64,000 nucleotides of DNA from an uncultured Campylobacterales bacterium (lineage in GTDB: Bacteria > Campylobacterota > Campylobacteria > Campylobacterales > Arcobacteraceae), in the NCBI GenBank assembly GCA_947503785.1, contig CANNFB010000006.1, positions 1-64,000 of the forward strand. Direction: 5' to 3'. The translations under genes and the position numbers were made by a program. Below are positions 47,801 through 54,287 of this stretch, piece after piece. Position 1 is the first letter of the stretch. Each line of letters starts with the position of its first letter. The notes below the pieces were generated by a model, which saw nothing but the letters and a program-made list of their open reading frames with translations, was not told the DNA's origin and made no database searches.

Positions 47801-48350
47801 ATTTATGAAAAAATTGCATGATTTAAAGATTCTGGAAAAAGGAAAGGTAGCTGTAAATATTTCTGCTGAACAAATAAAGCATAGTAATATTGTACGAACA
47901 GTACTTGATACTTTAAAATATTCAAAATTAGATTCACAATATTTAGAAATTGAAGTTACCGAAACATTTATTATGGACGATATAGAGAAATCCACTTCAA
48001 TACTTAAAGAATTAAAAGATATTGGAGTTAATCTTTCAATCGATGATTTTGGAACGGGATATTCTTCACTTAGTTATTTAAAGCAATTTCCTATTGATAA
48101 ATTAAAGATTGATAAGTCTTTTATTGATGAATTGCCTTTTAATCATAAAGATGTTGCAATTGCAAAAACTGTAATTGCTCTTGCTCAAGGACTTAGAATT
48201 AAAACTATTGCAGAAGGGGTTGAAACAAAAGAACAAAAAGAGTTTTTAGAGAACTCTTTTTGTGATGAAATTCAAGGATGGTTCTATTCTAAAGCCCTAA
48301 AAGAGAATGACTTTATTAAATATATAGAAGAGTACGCAGATAACTCTTAA
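44814..48350 (+). CDS. CBS-PAS-GGDEF-EAL cyclic di-GMP signalling protein
   Basis: The 1,178-residue cytoplasmic protein begins with four CBS repeats (about 1-240; for example GILTERDVLFLYTK and GILTESDIISLAQK), which usually bind adenine nucleotides. PAS-like domains follow at about 285-370, 385-500, 505-625 and 630-745. A GGDEF domain has an intact active site at 827-831 (RIGGDEF), and the EAL domain has EAL at 955-957 and DDFGTGYSSL. Both cyclase and phosphodiesterase could be active. No membrane helix is seen. The ATG has AAAGGA nine bases upstream. The start of the next gene is convergent with a one-base gap and a shared hairpin. Confidence 0.92.
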   Translation: MGINNLITFSNDFMNFDVSLQDVLNFMIKNKTKHVVLLKNKKAIGILTERDVLFLYTKHVSSNLKALDFTKTNLISSKNNRKVDYILSLMVNHNIRRIVINDDNDEYLGSIIQEDIIFQFEHDFYKSDIRIENILKKTNIALYVEKEFTLQESIELMSKKNIGSILIYERNNPIGILTESDIISLAQKNVDTKENIQKHMHSPIILFSSNDLLFDIVKTMRDKKIRRAVVFHEIQKEYFIITSKDILNNIKGNYSLFLEAKIKDANETFNSLDEAVIELFDNGKDEQLIHWFNKKAFELFNLAIDDNITSIIQKKEWKIIYNSILNKNISENKIIEIDNNIFRLNIISTTILDNSIIKLLFTNISQIVNANKEVENKLNETFEQESIGILNIDLNGEITDANSKLVSLFKYSKRELVGKNILELTDEEDKERTTSKINHLLANPKEKYFSLEKKCIRKDGSPIWVNITNSLALDENSNPKYFTCFVMDISKQIDLKQEIIVHEEKFKILYEEVPYAYQSLNKDGIIKDVNKKWLELTGYTKEEVIGKKFSSYLKDDEEILITNFSKFLENKYINNVKYTVIKKDGSTILVSFNGKISNIKNKIRTHCVLQDITQKVKIDKKLKLSDIVFENTTEGIVITNSRNEIVSVNKAFSQITQYEKNDVCGKNPSIFSSGRHDKIFYGNLWKNLKEHGFWKGEIWNRKKDGEIYPEWINISTVVNENKQITNYIAIFSDITKIKDSAAKIEYLAHHDPLTDLPNRLLLHARLENSLERASEEQKRLAVLFIDIDNFKLVNDTYGHTIGDKLISLVAKKLEKNIRKNDTIARIGGDEFIIVIEDVRDHSNIEKIAYKLIQEFRNPLKLQEYKFDTTVSIGISIFPNNGLNSEDLIKQADTAMYSAKNAGKNQFQFYKQQMTSEIFEKIIMKQEIKEGLENEEFEVYYQAQIDIKSKKVIGAEALVRWNHKSLGLITPDNFIPHAEETKLIIPLGEFVLKKACLFMKKLHDLKILEKGKVAVNISAEQIKHSNIVRTVLDTLKYSKLDSQYLEIEVTETFIMDDIEKSTSILKELKDIGVNLSIDDFGTGYSSLSYLKQFPIDKLKIDKSFIDELPFNHKDVAIAKTVIALAQGLRIKTIAEGVETKEQKEFLENSFCDEIQGWFYSKALKENDFIKYIEEYADNS

Positions 48351-48374
48351 CTTAGATATTAAGATTAAGAGTTA
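48341..48374. terminator. bidirectional terminator between the GGDEF-EAL and kinase genes
   Basis: TAACTCTTAA (48341-48350) pairs perfectly with TTAAGAGTTA (48365-48374). The inner arms CTTA and TAAG extend the stem around a 5-base loop. The hairpin contains the stop codons of both convergent genes. Confidence 0.65.
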
Positions 48375-50265
48375 ATTTAAATGCTGCACCTTTATATTCT
48401 TTTTTATTAAAAGTATACTCATCATTTTCTACACTTATTGAACCTTTCATATGCTTAACTATAATCTCTCTTGACATATAAAGGCCAATTCCAGTACCTT
48501 GACTTTTATGTTTGGTACTAAAGTATGGTTCAAATACTCTATCAATAATCTCTTCTTTTATTCCACCTGCATTATCTTTAATTAAAATGTGAGCAGTATT
48601 ATTTTTCTTTTTCACTTCAAGAATAATTATTTTTTCATCTAAACTTGATTTGATTAATTCATCTTTTGCATTATTACAAATATTGATAATTACTTGGATA
48701 AATTCATTTTCATATCCATAGATATCAAAATCTTCAATACTTTGTATTATCTTTATTTCTTTATCTTTAAATTGAACTTCTAAAAGGTTAAGTGCTTTAT
48801 TTATAGTTTTTTCTAAATTAAAAAGAACTACTTTTTTATTTGGATTAAAAAAATCACTAAAATCCTCAATTGTTTGAGATAAGTATTTAGTAGATTTATT
48901 AATATCATCCATTGATTTATAAAGATCTTTATCTTCCAATAAACCAAATTCTTTTTTGAATTTTACTCCACTTGAAAGCATAGAAATTGAGCTTAGAGGT
49001 TGTCTCCATTGATGAGCAATATTTTGCAACATCTCACCCATTGCTGCCATTTTTGATTGTTGGGCATATATATTATCTTTTTCTCTATTTTCATTTATGT
49101 AAGATAAAACTTCTTTTTTATATTTTAAAAATTGCTTTTCTAAAACTTTCGAAATATAAAAAGATAAAAGTATAAATATAAATATCACTGTTATACTAAG
49201 AATAAAGAAATTAAATATATCTTTTTTATTCTCTTTATTTATTTCTAATTCTTTTTCTTTAATTTGTTTTTCAAGCTCATCATTATAAAAACCTGTGGCA
49301 ATTGCCCAGTTCCATGTATCAAATCCTTTAATGTATGTTGTTTTTTTAGCAGGTTTATTTGTATCTGGCTTTATTGTTCCAACATATTTTATAAATCCAG
49401 AACCATTCTTAGCAGTTTTAATAATTTCCTTGGTAATCATAAAGTTATCACTATCTTTTAAATCTATTCTATTTAAACCAATATAAGATTTTTTAATATG
49501 AGATAAATATTTCCCATTGTAATCAACAATAAAGATATATCCATTTTTTGAATACTTTAACTTATGTATATATTGAAGAACTTTATCTTTAATTTTTTCC
49601 TCATAATCTTGAATATATTCTCCAGTTCCTATAAATAAATCATAAGGTTTAAACTCTTTTACAATTCCTATTTTCTTTTTTTGTTTTATATTTTCATTGG
49701 GTTTATACCAATACCATTCATAAAAAGGTTCTTTTTCTTTTTTTAATAAAGCAACCATATCTTGAATAATATAAGAACCTTTAGAATCAATATGATTCCA
49801 AAAGTTCGTGCCTTCCATATGAGTTTGGGTAGGTAACATAATATTTTTACCAGTTTTCTCATATATATAAAAATAACCTCGACCTTGATTAAATCTATAA
49901 TGTCTTAATGCATCTTTTATTCTTTCTAAAATCTGTTTTTTAGATTCAGTTCTTTTATGTTTTTCATAGATATAAGTCATAATTTTATGAGCTTCTTGAA
50001 TTTTCATCTTCATTAATATTTTAAGATCAGATTCACTATTCTTTTTTTCATACATTATATAGTCGTGTATTCTATTAACTTCTATATCTATTCTATTTTT
50101 ATTGTTGTTTAGAAATGTCTTCTTTAATTCAACAATTTCATTTTTATATTGAGTATTTTTATCTAAGAAAATTATATATGTGATAAGTATTGAGAAAAAC
50201 CCAACAATAAAGACAGGTGTATATTTTATAAGTTTTAGTATTTTTGTTTCATTTTTAGAAAGCAT
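48352..50265 (-). CDS. double-Cache sensor histidine kinase
   Basis: The 637-residue kinase has a membrane helix at about 14-33. A periplasmic region with two Cache-type modules follows (GRGYFYIYEKTGKNIMLPTQ ... FIGTGEYIQDYE, and NGYIFIVDYNGKYLSH ... WAIATGFYNDELE). A second helix is at about 350-370. The H-box is QNIAHQWRQPLSSI with His418, and the ATPase domain shows NICNNAKDEL and GTGIGLYMSR. Small organic ligands are usual for such Cache sensors. No response regulator is adjacent, so the partner is unknown. Confidence 0.9.
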   Translation of the reverse strand: MLSKNETKILKLIKYTPVFIVGFFSILITYIIFLDKNTQYKNEIVELKKTFLNNNKNRIDIEVNRIHDYIMYEKKNSESDLKILMKMKIQEAHKIMTYIYEKHKRTESKKQILERIKDALRHYRFNQGRGYFYIYEKTGKNIMLPTQTHMEGTNFWNHIDSKGSYIIQDMVALLKKEKEPFYEWYWYKPNENIKQKKKIGIVKEFKPYDLFIGTGEYIQDYEEKIKDKVLQYIHKLKYSKNGYIFIVDYNGKYLSHIKKSYIGLNRIDLKDSDNFMITKEIIKTAKNGSGFIKYVGTIKPDTNKPAKKTTYIKGFDTWNWAIATGFYNDELEKQIKEKELEINKENKKDIFNFFILSITVIFIFILLSFYISKVLEKQFLKYKKEVLSYINENREKDNIYAQQSKMAAMGEMLQNIAHQWRQPLSSISMLSSGVKFKKEFGLLEDKDLYKSMDDINKSTKYLSQTIEDFSDFFNPNKKVVLFNLEKTINKALNLLEVQFKDKEIKIIQSIEDFDIYGYENEFIQVIINICNNAKDELIKSSLDEKIIILEVKKKNNTAHILIKDNAGGIKEEIIDRVFEPYFSTKHKSQGTGIGLYMSREIIVKHMKGSISVENDEYTFNKKEYKGAAFKLTLNLNI

Positions 50266-50279
50266 TATTATCCATATTT

Positions 50280-51134
50280 TTAAATAATTTTATCATATTT
50301 ATATTTATATCTTTGTATCATTGATATATTACCCAATAATCCGCCTTGATGTATATATAAAATACTACTTTTACAAGTTTTTAAGTGTTTTTTTACACAT
50401 AACCATCCTTTTGAATCATATAATAGGTCAAATTCAATATTTGTTTGTTCTTTTAAATCTTTATGTATTTCATAAAATTCTTTATAGAGTTTTCCAAAAT
50501 GATATTTTTTATCTAAGCTTATAATTTTAGGATGCTTCTTCTTTTCCAAAAGAGAAAATTGTTTTTCTAAGTATTTTTCATCTCCCACACAAGAACATGT
50601 TATTACTTCAAAGGGTAGATACTTTTGTAAATAAAGGGCAGTTGTTCCAGTACCAGAAGGTAAAAAAACCTTCAAATCTTTTGTATTTGTTTGCTCTGCC
50701 CATTTTATTATCTCTTGCGCTAATATTTTTATTCCTAAAGAGGCTTCTTTTAAAGCTCCACCTTCAGGTATAAATAAAGTATTTGTATCAATATTTTCTG
50801 GTACTTTTCCCTCAATTATATTCATGCCATTTGATAAAGCTTCTTTATAATTTCCAATAGGATTTGTTTTTATATAATCAGCAACATGATCCACATAATA
50901 ATCAAAATCCCACTTCCTTAGTTTACAAAGAACAGATAAAGAATACATAGCATTTGATTGCACGGAACCATAAGATACAACTTTTGTAATATTTTTAAAA
51001 TCATTTTTCAAAAAGTAGTAAAACTTTCTAGCTTTATTTCCTGAAAAATCTTTATCTAGTAAATCATCTCTTTTTATAAAGAATTTTTTATTATTAAAAG
51101 TGATTTGTTCTATTGGGGAGTTTGTATATTTCAT
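50280..51134 (-). CDS. PLP-dependent ACC deaminase/D-cysteine desulfhydrase family protein
   Basis: The protein has 284 residues from the ATG at 51134; a TTG nine codons upstream is less likely. It belongs to the fold-type II PLP enzymes, with the pyridoxal-binding lysine in FSGNKARKF and the phosphate-binding loop SYGSVQSNAM and PSGTGTTALYL. Members include 1-aminocyclopropane-1-carboxylate deaminase and D-cysteine desulfhydrase. The substrate cannot be told here. It follows in the same direction as the kinase gene (14-bp gap) but need not be related to it. Confidence 0.82.
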   Translation of the reverse strand: MKYTNSPIEQITFNNKKFFIKRDDLLDKDFSGNKARKFYYFLKNDFKNITKVVSYGSVQSNAMYSLSVLCKLRKWDFDYYVDHVADYIKTNPIGNYKEALSNGMNIIEGKVPENIDTNTLFIPEGGALKEASLGIKILAQEIIKWAEQTNTKDLKVFLPSGTGTTALYLQKYLPFEVITCSCVGDEKYLEKQFSLLEKKKHPKIISLDKKYHFGKLYKEFYEIHKDLKEQTNIEFDLLYDSKGWLCVKKHLKTCKSSILYIHQGGLLGNISMIQRYKYKYDKII

Positions 51135-51160
51135 AGAAGAAATTGTACCATCTATTAACA

Positions 51161-51187
51161 AAGTTTTTGTACAATTGTAAAAAACTT
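51161..51187. promoter_or_regulatory. dyad at a divergent promoter
   Basis: AAGTTTTT (from 51161) and AAAAACTT (to 51187) flank the palindrome ACAATTGT, with one bulged base. It sits in the 64-base gap between the PLP-enzyme start and exbB, overlapping any promoter of either gene. It may be an operator; no regulator is identified. Confidence 0.3.
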
Positions 51188-51198
51188 CTGAGGTATAT

Positions 51199-51678
51199 AT
51201 GATAATAATGGACTATATTGATAAAGGTGGAATAATCGTATATATTTTAATTGTATTAAATGCAATTGGTTTTACAATTATTCTTTGGAAATTCTTCACA
51301 CTTCCTAGAAAAAATGCAATGATAAAAAGAATTAAAGATAAAACTGATTTAAATTCTAACTCAAGTATAATCTCACAAATAGAGTATGAAGTAAAAAAAC
51401 TAGAATCAGGACTTACTTATATAAAAAACATTGCAACAATTGCACCACTTCTAGGATTATTAGGAACTGTAATAGGTGTATATAAATCCTTTGAAGCAAT
51501 TACTGCGAATGGTTTAGGAGATCCAACAATTTTCTCAAATGGTATTGCAGTTGCTCTTATTACTACAATTGCAGGTCTTATTGTGGCAATTCCACATCAT
51601 ATTGCTTATAACCACTTTATTTTTATGATTGATGCAATTGAACTTAAAGCAAAAAAAGAGATAGTTGGTTCAAGGTAG
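51199..51678 (+). CDS. exbB: MotA/TolQ/ExbB proton-channel family protein
   Basis: The 159-residue protein has three membrane helices and the family signature LGLLGTVIGVYKSFEAI with GIAVALITTIAGLIVAIP. It is short, as in the ExbB proteins of Campylobacterota, and not the 220-plus residues of TolQ. ExbB and ExbD use the proton motive force to energise TonB-dependent transport. GAGG lies five bases before the first ATG, which supports that start. exbD follows after nine bases. No tonB or tolA gene follows. Confidence 0.85.
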   Translation: MIIMDYIDKGGIIVYILIVLNAIGFTIILWKFFTLPRKNAMIKRIKDKTDLNSNSSIISQIEYEVKKLESGLTYIKNIATIAPLLGLLGTVIGVYKSFEAITANGLGDPTIFSNGIAVALITTIAGLIVAIPHHIAYNHFIFMIDAIELKAKKEIVGSR

Positions 51679-51687
51679 CATGATAAT

Positions 51688-52074
51688 ATGAAAAGAAGAG
51701 AAACCTTAGGTTTAGATTTAACACCAGTTATTGATGTTGTTTTTATCCTACTAATATTTTTTATTGTAAGTTCAGTCTTTAAAAAAGATGAACTAGCACT
51801 TATTTTAGATTTACCAAGTTCAAGTGCAAAAGAAATGCAAATAGATAAGAATCAAGTATTTATAGAATTGAGTGCAGAAAAACTAGCTATAAAAGGTATT
51901 GAAGTATCTTTTGATTCCTTAGAAGATAATCTAAAAGAAATTGAAGATAAAAATAAATCCGTAATAGTAAGAATTGATAAGAAAGTAGAGTATCAAAGAG
52001 TTGTAAGAGTTTTAGACTTATTACAAAAATATAATCTAACTAACTTAGCACTTGTAACAAATGAAGAGAAATAG
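51688..52074 (+). CDS. exbD: ExbD/TolR family protein
   Basis: The 128-residue protein has a single N-terminal helix with the essential aspartate in LDLTPVIDVVFILLIFF and a periplasmic ExbD domain (VIVRIDKKVEYQRVVRVLDL). It forms the proton-driven motor with ExbB. It ends at a bidirectional hairpin that it shares with the convergent DUF779 gene. Confidence 0.87.
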   Translation: MKRRETLGLDLTPVIDVVFILLIFFIVSSVFKKDELALILDLPSSSAKEMQIDKNQVFIELSAEKLAIKGIEVSFDSLEDNLKEIEDKNKSVIVRIDKKVEYQRVVRVLDLLQKYNLTNLALVTNEEK

Positions 52075-52095
52075 AAGTTTAGCTCTATTTCTTTT
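52064..52095. terminator. bidirectional hairpin terminator between exbD and the DUF779 gene
   Basis: AGAAATAGA (52067-52075) and TCTATTTCT (52084-52092) form a 9-bp stem that can be extended by a few A-T and G-T pairs, around an 8-base loop. It covers both stop codons. T-rich sequence follows on the plus side. Confidence 0.6.
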
Positions 52096-52465
52096 CCTTT
52101 TCATCTAATTGAGCATACTCTTCATCTGTAAAAATTCTAGATACAGTAATAAACTGATATCCCATATCAATCTCTAAAGAAAAAGAATTACCAAAAGCAC
52201 CCTTTTCTTCTTTTACATCAACTGTAATATGAGAGTGTCTAAAGTATTCAAATTGGTCTTTATCTATAAAAAACTCACATCCACAAAGTTCGCCTAATTT
52301 TACGTTTCTGGAAGGTACATAAAAATCACCTTTGGCATAACACATAGGAGCAGTTCCATCACAGCAACCACCACTTTGATTAAACACAAGTTCTCCATGT
52401 TCTTCTTTTAACTTCTCTACAACCTCTACTGCAGCAGGAGTAATAGCTACTCTTTCAATACTCAT
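52085..52465 (-). CDS. DUF779 protein, partner of aldehyde dehydrogenase
   Basis: The 126-residue protein matches DUF779, with the cysteine-rich signature NQSGGCCDGTAPMC and the later LCGCEFFID. DUF779 genes usually lie next to aldehyde dehydrogenase genes in bacteria that oxidise alcohols. A metal-binding role is likely from the clustered cysteines, but the function is not established. It lies 107 bp downstream of the aldehyde dehydrogenase, with a strong terminator between. Confidence 0.85.
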   Translation of the reverse strand: MSIERVAITPAAVEVVEKLKEEHGELVFNQSGGCCDGTAPMCYAKGDFYVPSRNVKLGELCGCEFFIDKDQFEYFRHSHITVDVKEEKGAFGNSFSLEIDMGYQFITVSRIFTDEEYAQLDEKEKK

Positions 52466-52510
52466 AATAAATCCTTTTAATTTTTATCATTAAAATATAT
52501 AAAAATTTGC

Positions 52511-52546
52511 AAAAAAAAATGCATAGAAGATATTCTTCTATGCATT
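52511..52546 (-). terminator. strong terminator after the aldehyde dehydrogenase gene
   Basis: AATGCATAGAAGA (52518-52530) and TCTTCTATGCATT (52534-52546) form a perfect 13-bp stem with a 3-base loop. On the minus strand nine T follow. This is the best intrinsic terminator in the window. It separates the dehydrogenase from the DUF779 gene, so DUF779 is expressed by read-through or from its own promoter. Confidence 0.85.
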
Positions 52547-52572
52547 TATCATACTGTGTTTAGACTTTAGAC

Positions 52573-54069
52573 CTAAAAGAATCCCATTGCATCTTTTGAG
52601 TAAGAAGTTAAAATATTTTTAGTATGTCTGTAAGAGTTTAACATCATCATGTGAGTTTCTCTACCGATACCTGATTTTTTGTATCCACCAAATGATGCAT
52701 GTGATGGGTACATGTGGTAACAATTCACCCAAACTCTACCAGCTTCAATTCCTCTTGAGAATTTATGTAATTGGTGAGCATCTCTTGACCATACCCCTGA
52801 ACCTAATCCGTAGATAGTATCATTTGCAATTTCAAGTGCTTCTTCTTCAGTTTTAAATGTAGTTACTGCTAAAACTGGTCCAAAAATTTCTTCTTGGAAG
52901 ATTCTCATTTTATTATGACCTTTGAAAATTGTTGGCTTAATATAGTTTCCGTTAGGGAAAGTTTTATTATCGTAAGCTTCACCACCAATTAGACATTCAG
53001 CTCCTTCTTCTTTACCTATTTTAATATAAGAAAGAATTTTCTCTTTTTGAGAAGTTGAACATTGTGCACCCATTTTAGTTGTAGGATCTAATGGATTTTC
53101 TTGTGTAATTGCTTCAATTCTTTCTAAACATCTTTTCATAAATGGTTCATAAATTGATTCTTGAATTAATGCTCTAGTTGGTGCTGTACAAACTTCACCA
53201 GAGTTAAATGCGAATAATACTAAACCTTCAATTGCTTTATCAAAGAATGCATCATCAGCATCCATAATTGATTCTAAGAAGATGTTTGGAGATTTTCCAC
53301 CAAGCTCTAATGTAGAAGGAATAATATTTTCAGTTGCATATTGCATAATTAACTGACCAGTTGTAGTTTCACCTGTAAATCCAACTTTTTTGATATCTGG
53401 ATGAGTTGATAAATGTTTACCAATTTTTCCACCAGCACCATTAATAATATTAACAAGACCTTTTGGAAGAACTTCTTGAATTGTTTCCATTAAGATTAAA
53501 ATTGACATTGGAGTTGCAGATGCAGGTTTTAATACAACAGTATTACCAGCTGCTAATGCAGGAGCAATTTTCCATGCTGCCATTAATAATGGGAAATTCC
53601 ATGGAATGATTTGAGCAACAACACCTAATGGTTCATGAATTTCTTGAGAAATTGTATTTTCATCTAAATCAGAAACCGCGCCAGATTCTCCTCTAATTAC
53701 AGAAGCAAAATATCTAAAGTGGTCAACAACCAAAGGAACATCAGCTGCTAAAGTTTCTCTAACTGCTTTACCATTATCTAAAGTTTCAGCAATTGCTAAA
53801 GCTTCTAAGTTAGCTTCAATAGCATCTGCTACTTTATTTAACATTGTTGATCTTTCAACTACTGAAGTGTGTTTAAATGTTTGAAAAGCTTCTAGTCCAG
53901 CTGCAACTGCTGCATCTACATCTGCTTCATTTGATCTTGGAATTCTTGTTAAAACTTCACCATCTACAGGTGATACATTATCAAAATATTCTCCACTTAG
54001 TGGGGCAACCCACTCTCCACCAATGAAGTTTTCGAATTGTGCTTTATATTGAGGTTTAGTATATGCCAT
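52573..54069 (-). CDS. NAD(P)-dependent aldehyde dehydrogenase (ExaC/AcoD-like)
   Basis: The 498-residue enzyme is a complete aldehyde dehydrogenase: NAD-binding IIPWNFPLLMAAWKIAPALA, general-base glutamate in LELGGKSPN, catalytic cysteine in NSGEVCTAPTR, and EEIFGPVLAV. It should oxidise acetaldehyde or a related aldehyde to the acid in the cytoplasm. Together with the PQQ alcohol dehydrogenase at the right edge it would complete alcohol oxidation. The start is supported by AAGGA seven bases upstream. Its promoter region contains four 11-bp repeats. Confidence 0.93.
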   Translation of the reverse strand: MAYTKPQYKAQFENFIGGEWVAPLSGEYFDNVSPVDGEVLTRIPRSNEADVDAAVAAGLEAFQTFKHTSVVERSTMLNKVADAIEANLEALAIAETLDNGKAVRETLAADVPLVVDHFRYFASVIRGESGAVSDLDENTISQEIHEPLGVVAQIIPWNFPLLMAAWKIAPALAAGNTVVLKPASATPMSILILMETIQEVLPKGLVNIINGAGGKIGKHLSTHPDIKKVGFTGETTTGQLIMQYATENIIPSTLELGGKSPNIFLESIMDADDAFFDKAIEGLVLFAFNSGEVCTAPTRALIQESIYEPFMKRCLERIEAITQENPLDPTTKMGAQCSTSQKEKILSYIKIGKEEGAECLIGGEAYDNKTFPNGNYIKPTIFKGHNKMRIFQEEIFGPVLAVTTFKTEEEALEIANDTIYGLGSGVWSRDAHQLHKFSRGIEAGRVWVNCYHMYPSHASFGGYKKSGIGRETHMMMLNSYRHTKNILTSYSKDAMGFF

Positions 54070-54142
54070 TTTTTGTCCTTTTATTTGTTTAATTTATGAA
54101 AAAACATCTCTTTTAAAGAGTTACTGTTTTTCGCTTAGTGAA

Positions 54143-54148
54143 ATTCTA
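54143..54148 (-). promoter_or_regulatory. probable -10 box of the aldehyde dehydrogenase gene
   Basis: On the minus strand TAGAAT lies 74 bases before the ATG, with no good -35 box. The place of a -35 is taken by the repeat array that begins nine bases upstream. This layout is typical of promoters activated by OmpR/PhoB-type regulators. Confidence 0.45.
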
Positions 54149-54157
54149 CATGAGTTT

Positions 54158-54201
54158 TATAGCGTGAATTTAGCGTTTGTATAGCCTGAGTATAGCAGTG
54201 C
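54158..54201. promoter_or_regulatory. four 11-bp direct repeats (TATAGC units) in helical phase
   Basis: Units start at 54158 (TATAGCGTGAA), 54169 (TTTAGCGTTTG), 54180 (TATAGCCTGAG) and 54191 (TATAGCAGTGC), each exactly 11 bases after the last. Tandem 11-bp units are the kind of site bound by OmpR/PhoB-type response regulators. The array lies in the gap between the aldehyde dehydrogenase gene and the FIST kinase gene, whose partner regulator is of that type. Confidence 0.6.
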
Positions 54202-54273
54202 GTTTTTTTGTTACAGTTTCCCTATTTTTCGAGCTTTTTAAGGGTTTTTTTTCTTTAAATTTTTTATTTTATA

Positions 54274-54282
54274 TGCTACAAT
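54274..54282 (+). promoter_or_regulatory. extended -10 promoter of the FIST kinase gene
   Basis: TGCTACAAT is a perfect extended -10 element (TG, one base, TACAAT) preceded by T-rich sequence. Transcription would start at about 54288-54290, which is the start codon itself, so the mRNA may be leaderless. Confidence 0.5.
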
Positions 54283-54287
54283 ATTTT

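Noticed and set aside
51199-52074. A tolQ-tolR start of a Tol-Pal operon
   Set aside because: The first protein is only 159 residues and no tolA, tolB or pal follows; ExbB/ExbD fits better.
54158-54201. The TATAGC repeats as a CRISPR remnant or replication iterons
   Set aside because: Units are contiguous 11-mers without spacers, there are no cas or replication genes nearby, and the position fits a promoter operator.
54177-54287. An upstream start that would give the FIST kinase a 37-residue hydrophobic N-terminus
   Set aside because: The stretch is low-complexity T-rich promoter DNA, overlaps the 11-bp repeats and the extended -10, and has no ribosome-binding site.
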